Assembly (NCBI RefSeq): GCF_003368325.1
Contig: NZ_CP031466.1
Location: 3,038,001 to 3,102,000 of the forward strand
Reading direction: 5' to 3'
DNA from: Paraburkholderia caffeinilytica
GTDB taxonomy: Bacteria; Pseudomonadota; Gammaproteobacteria; Burkholderiales; Burkholderiaceae
Length of the DNA: 64,000 nucleotides
This document shows positions 59,709 to 64,000 of the stretch, in pieces. Numbering within the stretch: position 1 is the first letter of the stretch; each line of letters begins with the position of its first letter. The notes under the pieces are model-generated. The model saw only the letters and a list, made by a program, of their open reading frames with translations. It did not search any database and had not been told where the DNA came from. Both the position numbers and the translations under genes were made by a program.

Positions 59709-61909
59709 GTGCTACCCGCCGTTCAAACGATACGATCGTGACTCTTGCCACGCGCGCCGGCTTCGAAGTCGAGTGGCGGGATGCGCATCATACGACGCAG
59801 CAGGTGCCGGAAAGCACGCTCGCCGTGCTGCTCGAACGGATCGGCTTGCCGTGCGGCAACGCCACGCAAATCCGGCACAGCACGGCCGCGCTCGAAGCCG
59901 AACTGTCCGGCCGCAAACTGCCGCCGTTGATGACCGCGGAGGTCGAACGCGGCATCGCGCTGCCTGCCGCGGCGATCAAATCCGGCAGCCACTACCGGAT
60001 CGAGCTCGAAAGCGGCTCGATCATCGACGGCCGCTTCACGGCGCCTAAAGGCGAGGAAGCGTTGCTCGCGCCGATCGACGAGCCCGGCTATCACACGCTC
60101 GTGATCAACGAACAACGCATGACATTGGCCGTCGCGCCGTCGCGCTGCTATACCGTCGCCGATGCATGGCGCACGCTGCGCGACGGCGCCACGGCGCAGA
60201 CGCCGCTGTTGTGGGGCATTGCCGCACAGTTGTACGGCTTGCGCCGCACGGGCGACGGCGGCATCGGCGACTATACGGCCCTCGCGCAAATGGCGATCGA
60301 AAGCGCGAAGCGTGGCGCGCATGCGCTCGCCGTCAGTCCGACGCACGCGATGTTCAGTGCCGAGCCGAACCGCTTCAGTCCCTATTCACCCTCATCGCGT
60401 TTGTGGCTGAACGTCACGCATATCGACCCCGCCGCCGTGTTCGGCGCCGACGCCGCGCGCGCCGCACTCGAGGCCACGCAGGCCACCGGCGCATGGTCGG
60501 CACTCGAAGACTTGCCGCTGATCGACTGGCCGAATGCGGTCGTGCTGAAGCTAAAAGTTCTGCGCGCGCTGTACGAGAACTTCTGCACCCACGAACGCGC
60601 ACACGACACGCCACGCGCACTCGAATTCCATGGCTTCTGCGAACGTGCCGGCCGCGCGCTGGAAGACCACGCGCGTTTCGAAGCGCTGCAGGCGGTGCAG
60701 TTGGCTCAGGCGGGCGGTCATGGCCACTGGCGCGACTGGCCTGAGGCGTTGCGCGATCCGCGCAGTCCGGAAGTTGAAGCCTTTGCCGAAGCGAATCGGC
60801 ATGAAGTCGATTTTCATCTGTTTCTGCAATGGCTCGCCGCCAAGGGCTTATCGCACGCGCAGCATGCGGCGAGCGACGCCGGGATGGCCGTCGGCCTGAT
60901 CGCCGATCTGGCCGTCGGCTGCGATAGTGCCGGCAGCCACGCATGGTCGTACCGCGACGACATGCTGCAGGGTATTTCCGTGGGCGCGCCGCCCGATCTG
61001 TTCAACCAGGCCGGACAGGCTTGGGGGCTGACCACCTTTTCACCGCGTGCGATGCGCACGCAGGGCTTCTCCGCATTCATCGACATGCTGCGGGCGGCGT
61101 TCGCGCATGCGGGCGGCATCCGCATCGACCACATTCTCGGCTTGCGGCGCCTATGGCTCGTGCCCGAGGGCGAGAGCGCGCGTAACGGCGCGTATTTGCG
61201 CTATCCGCTCGAAGACCTGTTGCGGTTGATCGCGCTCGAATCGTGGCGGCATCGCGCGATCGTGATCGGCGAAGATCTCGGCACCGTGCCACCCGGTTTT
61301 CGCGAGCGGCTCGACGAACACGGCCTCGCCGGCATTCGCGTGCTGTGGTTCGAAGGCGCGGAGGGCGGCAAGGGCTTCAAGCCGCCGCAGGCGTGGGACC
61401 GCAACGCTGTCGGCACCACCACGACCCATGATCTGCCGACCGTGGCCGGCTGGTGGCGCGGCAGCGACATCACGTGGCGCAACCGGATCGGTCAGACGAT
61501 GGCGCGCGCCGACGGCCGCGACGCGGAGCAAGTGGCACAGGAAGAACGCGCCGCCGATCGGGTGCTGTTATGGCGCGCTTTCCAGCAAGCCGGCGTCGCC
61601 GCGCCGCACGTGGACGCGCCGCCGCCCGACAACGCGCCCGTGGATGAAGCGCTCGCCTTCGTCGCCGCGACGCCCGGCCCGCTTGTCACTTTCCCGCTCG
61701 AAGATTTACTCGCGCTGGTCGAGCAGCCGAATCTGCCCGGCTCGATCGACGAGCATCCGAACTGGCGCCGCCGCGTGACCTTGCCCATCGACGCGTTGTT
61801 CGAGGACGGCGCCTTCAGCGATCGCCTGCTGGCGCTCGACCGCGCGCGCCGCGACGCAACCGCTCCTGCCTATCCTGCCAACGCTTCTTCGGAGCCTGAT
61901 ACGCCATGA
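59705..61909 (+). CDS. malQ: 4-alpha-glucanotransferase MalQ
   Basis: MalQ (amylomaltase, GH77) moves glucan chains between oligosaccharides and recycles short ones. The 734-residue protein has a beta-rich N-terminal extension. Catalytic blocks follow: nucleophile in IRIDHILGLRRLWLVPEG near 470, acid in AIVIGEDLGTVPPGFRERL near 522, and TTTTHDLPTVAGWW near 575. It is translated from GTG 59705, overlapping the treZ stop. Inside this operon it probably supplies longer chains to GlgB and TreY. Confidence 0.93.
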   Translation: MSATRRSNDTIVTLATRAGFEVEWRDAHHTTQQVPESTLAVLLERIGLPCGNATQIRHSTAALEAELSGRKLPPLMTAEVERGIALPAAAIKSGSHYRIELESGSIIDGRFTAPKGEEALLAPIDEPGYHTLVINEQRMTLAVAPSRCYTVADAWRTLRDGATAQTPLLWGIAAQLYGLRRTGDGGIGDYTALAQMAIESAKRGAHALAVSPTHAMFSAEPNRFSPYSPSSRLWLNVTHIDPAAVFGADAARAALEATQATGAWSALEDLPLIDWPNAVVLKLKVLRALYENFCTHERAHDTPRALEFHGFCERAGRALEDHARFEALQAVQLAQAGGHGHWRDWPEALRDPRSPEVEAFAEANRHEVDFHLFLQWLAAKGLSHAQHAASDAGMAVGLIADLAVGCDSAGSHAWSYRDDMLQGISVGAPPDLFNQAGQAWGLTTFSPRAMRTQGFSAFIDMLRAAFAHAGGIRIDHILGLRRLWLVPEGESARNGAYLRYPLEDLLRLIALESWRHRAIVIGEDLGTVPPGFRERLDEHGLAGIRVLWFEGAEGGKGFKPPQAWDRNAVGTTTTHDLPTVAGWWRGSDITWRNRIGQTMARADGRDAEQVAQEERAADRVLLWRAFQQAGVAAPHVDAPPPDNAPVDEALAFVAATPGPLVTFPLEDLLALVEQPNLPGSIDEHPNWRRRVTLPIDALFEDGAFSDRLLALDRARRDATAPAYPANASSEPDTP

Positions 61910-64000
61910 CCGTCCCGCGCTCCACGCTTCGCCTCCAGTTCCATCGAGGCTTTACCTTCGACGATGCGGCGAAGCATGTCGACTACTTCGCCGCGCTCGG
62001 CATCAGCCACCTGTACGCGTCGCCGATCACCACCGCCGAGCCCGGTTCGACGCACGGCTACGACACCGTCGACTACACCCAGGTCAACGCCGAATGCGGC
62101 GGAGAAGCCGGCTTGAAGCGCCTCGCCGACACACTGCACGCGCACAACATGGGGCTGATCGTCGACGTGGTGCCGAATCATATGGGCATCGGCGGATCGA
62201 GCAACGCGTGGTGGCTCGATATTCTCGAATGGGGCCGGCACAGCGGGTACGCACGCCATTTCGACGTCGACTGGCATTCGCCCGATCCGGCCTTGCGCGG
62301 CAAGGTGCTGGCGCCGACACTCGGCGCGCCGTACGGCGAGGAACTCGCGGCAGGCCGGATTGCGCTGCATTTTGCAGCCGACAACGGGCGCTTTTATGTC
62401 GGCTACGAGCCGCATGTGTTTCCCGTGTGCCCGACCGACTACGCGTCGATTCTGCAGAGCGCCGACCGCGCCGATCTCGCCGCGCTGGCCGAACGTTTCC
62501 AGGGCTTGACGACGCAGCCGGCCGATCAGCCGCGCGCCGCCGAAGGCCGCGACATGCTGCGCGAGTTCGTCGCGCAAGGCGGCGGCTCGGCAATCGACCT
62601 GGTGCTGGCAGCCTATTCGCCTGCAGACCCGGTGACGCGCGACCGTTTGCACCGGCTGATCGAACGCCAGCACTTCCGGCTCGCGTGGTGGCGCACCGCG
62701 TCGGATGAAGTGAACTGGCGGCGTTTCTTCGACATCTCGACGCTGGCCGGTGTGCGTGTGGAGCGCCCCGAAGTGTTCGAGGCCGTGCACGCGCTGATTT
62801 TCCGTCTGTATCGGGAAGGCGTGGTGGAGGGTTTGCGGATCGATCACGTGGACGGGCTCGCCGAACCGCGCGAGTACTGTCAGCGTCTGCGGCAGCGCCT
62901 CACGGAATTGCGCGACACGGGGCCTTTTGTGGTCGTTGAAAAGATTCTGGGTCGTGGCGAACCGTTGCGCGACGATTGGCCCGTGGACGGCACGACCGGC
63001 TACGATTTCATGAACGACGTGGGCGCGCTGCTGCACGATCCGGCCGGTGCCGAGCCGCTCGCACAGACGTGGGCCGAACTCACCGGCCGCAGCCCGCGTT
63101 TCGCCGACGAAGCCCTGGACGCTCGTCGCAAGATTCTCTCGGAAAATCTCTCGGCCGAACTGGACCGCGCGGCGCGGGCGTTGCACCGCATTGCCCGCGA
63201 TTCGTCGACCACACGTGATTTCACCTTCGCCGCATTGCGGCGCGTGCTGGCCGAACTGGTCGTGCATTTTCCGGTATATCGGGTCTATCCACAGAACGGA
63301 CTGCGCAGCGCGGCCGACAACGTGTACTTCGCGCGGGCGCTGGCAGGCGCGCGACAAACGCTTTCGCGCGCGGACTACGTGGTGCTCGACCGCGTGAACG
63401 CATGGCTTGGCGGCAGCGCCGAGGAAGCGCCGAATGCACGGGTCAACGCCGCACAGCAGCAGGGCCCGAATGGCGCCCCACCGAGTCATGCAGGTTCATC
63501 GCGGCGCACCGCACAGACGCTGTTTTCGCAATTGACCGCGCCGGTCGCCGCGAAGGCGATCGAAGATACGGCGTGCTATCGCTATGGACGTTTGCTGTCA
63601 CGCAACGAAGTCGGCTCGGACCCGGGCGAATTTGCTTTGTCGGTCGCGCAATTTCATGCGGCGAATCTCGAGCGCTCGCAGCGCTTTCCTCACGCGATGC
63701 TCGCCACGGCCACGCACGACCACAAGCGTGGTGAAGACGTGCGTGCGCGGCTTGCGGTGTTGAGCGAGATTTCTCAGGACTGGAGCGCGACGTTGCGCGC
63801 GTGGTCGACCTTGAACGCGCCGCATCGCCGTGCGCTCGACGGCAAGCCGATCAGCAGCGTGAGCCACGATACACGCCACGATTGGGCGCCAGGCCCCGCC
63901 GCCGAGGCGATGCTGTACCAGACCCTGGTGGGCAGCTGGCCACCCGATTTAAAACCCGACGATGAAGCGGGCGTCAAGGAACTGGCTGAGCGCGTCGCGC
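61906..64000 (+). CDS. treY: Malto-oligosyltrehalose synthase TreY (cut by the window end)
   Basis: TreY isomerises the reducing-end alpha-1,4 bond of maltodextrins to alpha-1,1, creating a terminal trehalose for TreZ. The 698 visible residues start TVPRSTLRLQFHRGFTFDDA after the Met. They show HLYASPITTAEPGSTHGYDT, IVDVVPNHMGIGGSSN, nucleophile in GLRIDHVDGLAEPREY, acid in FVVVEKILGRGEPL and LATATHDHKRGEDVRARL. All catalytic blocks are present; the C-terminal part lies beyond the window. Its ATG overlaps the malQ stop by four bases. Confidence 0.95.
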   Translation, partial: MTVPRSTLRLQFHRGFTFDDAAKHVDYFAALGISHLYASPITTAEPGSTHGYDTVDYTQVNAECGGEAGLKRLADTLHAHNMGLIVDVVPNHMGIGGSSNAWWLDILEWGRHSGYARHFDVDWHSPDPALRGKVLAPTLGAPYGEELAAGRIALHFAADNGRFYVGYEPHVFPVCPTDYASILQSADRADLAALAERFQGLTTQPADQPRAAEGRDMLREFVAQGGGSAIDLVLAAYSPADPVTRDRLHRLIERQHFRLAWWRTASDEVNWRRFFDISTLAGVRVERPEVFEAVHALIFRLYREGVVEGLRIDHVDGLAEPREYCQRLRQRLTELRDTGPFVVVEKILGRGEPLRDDWPVDGTTGYDFMNDVGALLHDPAGAEPLAQTWAELTGRSPRFADEALDARRKILSENLSAELDRAARALHRIARDSSTTRDFTFAALRRVLAELVVHFPVYRVYPQNGLRSAADNVYFARALAGARQTLSRADYVVLDRVNAWLGGSAEEAPNARVNAAQQQGPNGAPPSHAGSSRRTAQTLFSQLTAPVAAKAIEDTACYRYGRLLSRNEVGSDPGEFALSVAQFHAANLERSQRFPHAMLATATHDHKRGEDVRARLAVLSEISQDWSATLRAWSTLNAPHRRALDGKPISSVSHDTRHDWAPGPAAEAMLYQTLVGSWPPDLKPDDEAGVKELAERVA

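Overview
The window is a GC-rich chromosomal segment of a beta-proteobacterium, most likely a Paraburkholderia main chromosome. That rests on the rpsU-yqeY-dnaG-rpoD cluster, the xseB-ispA-dxs-folE2 order, BPSS1780-family and DUF3563 proteins, and the compact glgE/treS/treYZ block. This is gene-order and family recognition; no database was searched.

Layout: 1-690 is AT-richer and holds no convincing gene. It borders an odd CAT-anticodon tRNA-like gene (738-826, minus). 978-6313 (minus) is the macromolecular-synthesis cluster rpsU, yqeY, dnaG, rpoD. 6382-8749 holds a BaiN/YhiN-type flavoprotein and tsaD. 8875-13228 (minus) holds folE2 with a hairpin-rich leader, then dxs, ispA and xseB of isoprenoid and DNA metabolism. 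13515-21888 holds a Rieske oxygenase, a sulfurtransferase, a Tat-exported dienelactone hydrolase, an NDH-2 dehydrogenase, polA and a LOG-type phosphoribohydrolase whose start codon is one base from that of polA. 21961-24072 is a GcvA-like regulator divergent from a split chromate transporter.

24090-27180 is a compositionally different island. It holds the tail of a lost larger protein, an orphan small membrane protein, a coupled three-gene cassette (Tat-exported small domain, pore-former-like protein, four-helix membrane protein) and a decayed ISAs1 transposase. It is the best candidate here for an undescribed toxin/immunity-like system.

27215-45861 returns to core-like genes: amn, thrB, ohrR/ohr with matching operators, a photolyase, a DUF3563 gene with a perfect palindrome in its promoter, a PHB-depolymerase-like esterase, a PAP2 phosphatase, modABC and modE, a tautomerase/LysR pair, a secreted Lys/Ala-rich protein, a RES-Xre toxin-antitoxin pair, a metallophosphatase and a DUF1345 membrane protein.

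46328-64000 is one dense plus-strand operon, glgE, treS-mak, glgB, glgX, treZ, malQ and treY (cut by the window end). Most junctions overlap by 4-8 bases. Together these encode both known routes between trehalose and alpha-glucan: TreS/maltokinase/GlgE/GlgB for trehalose to glycogen, and GlgX/TreY/TreZ/MalQ for glucan to trehalose and glucose.
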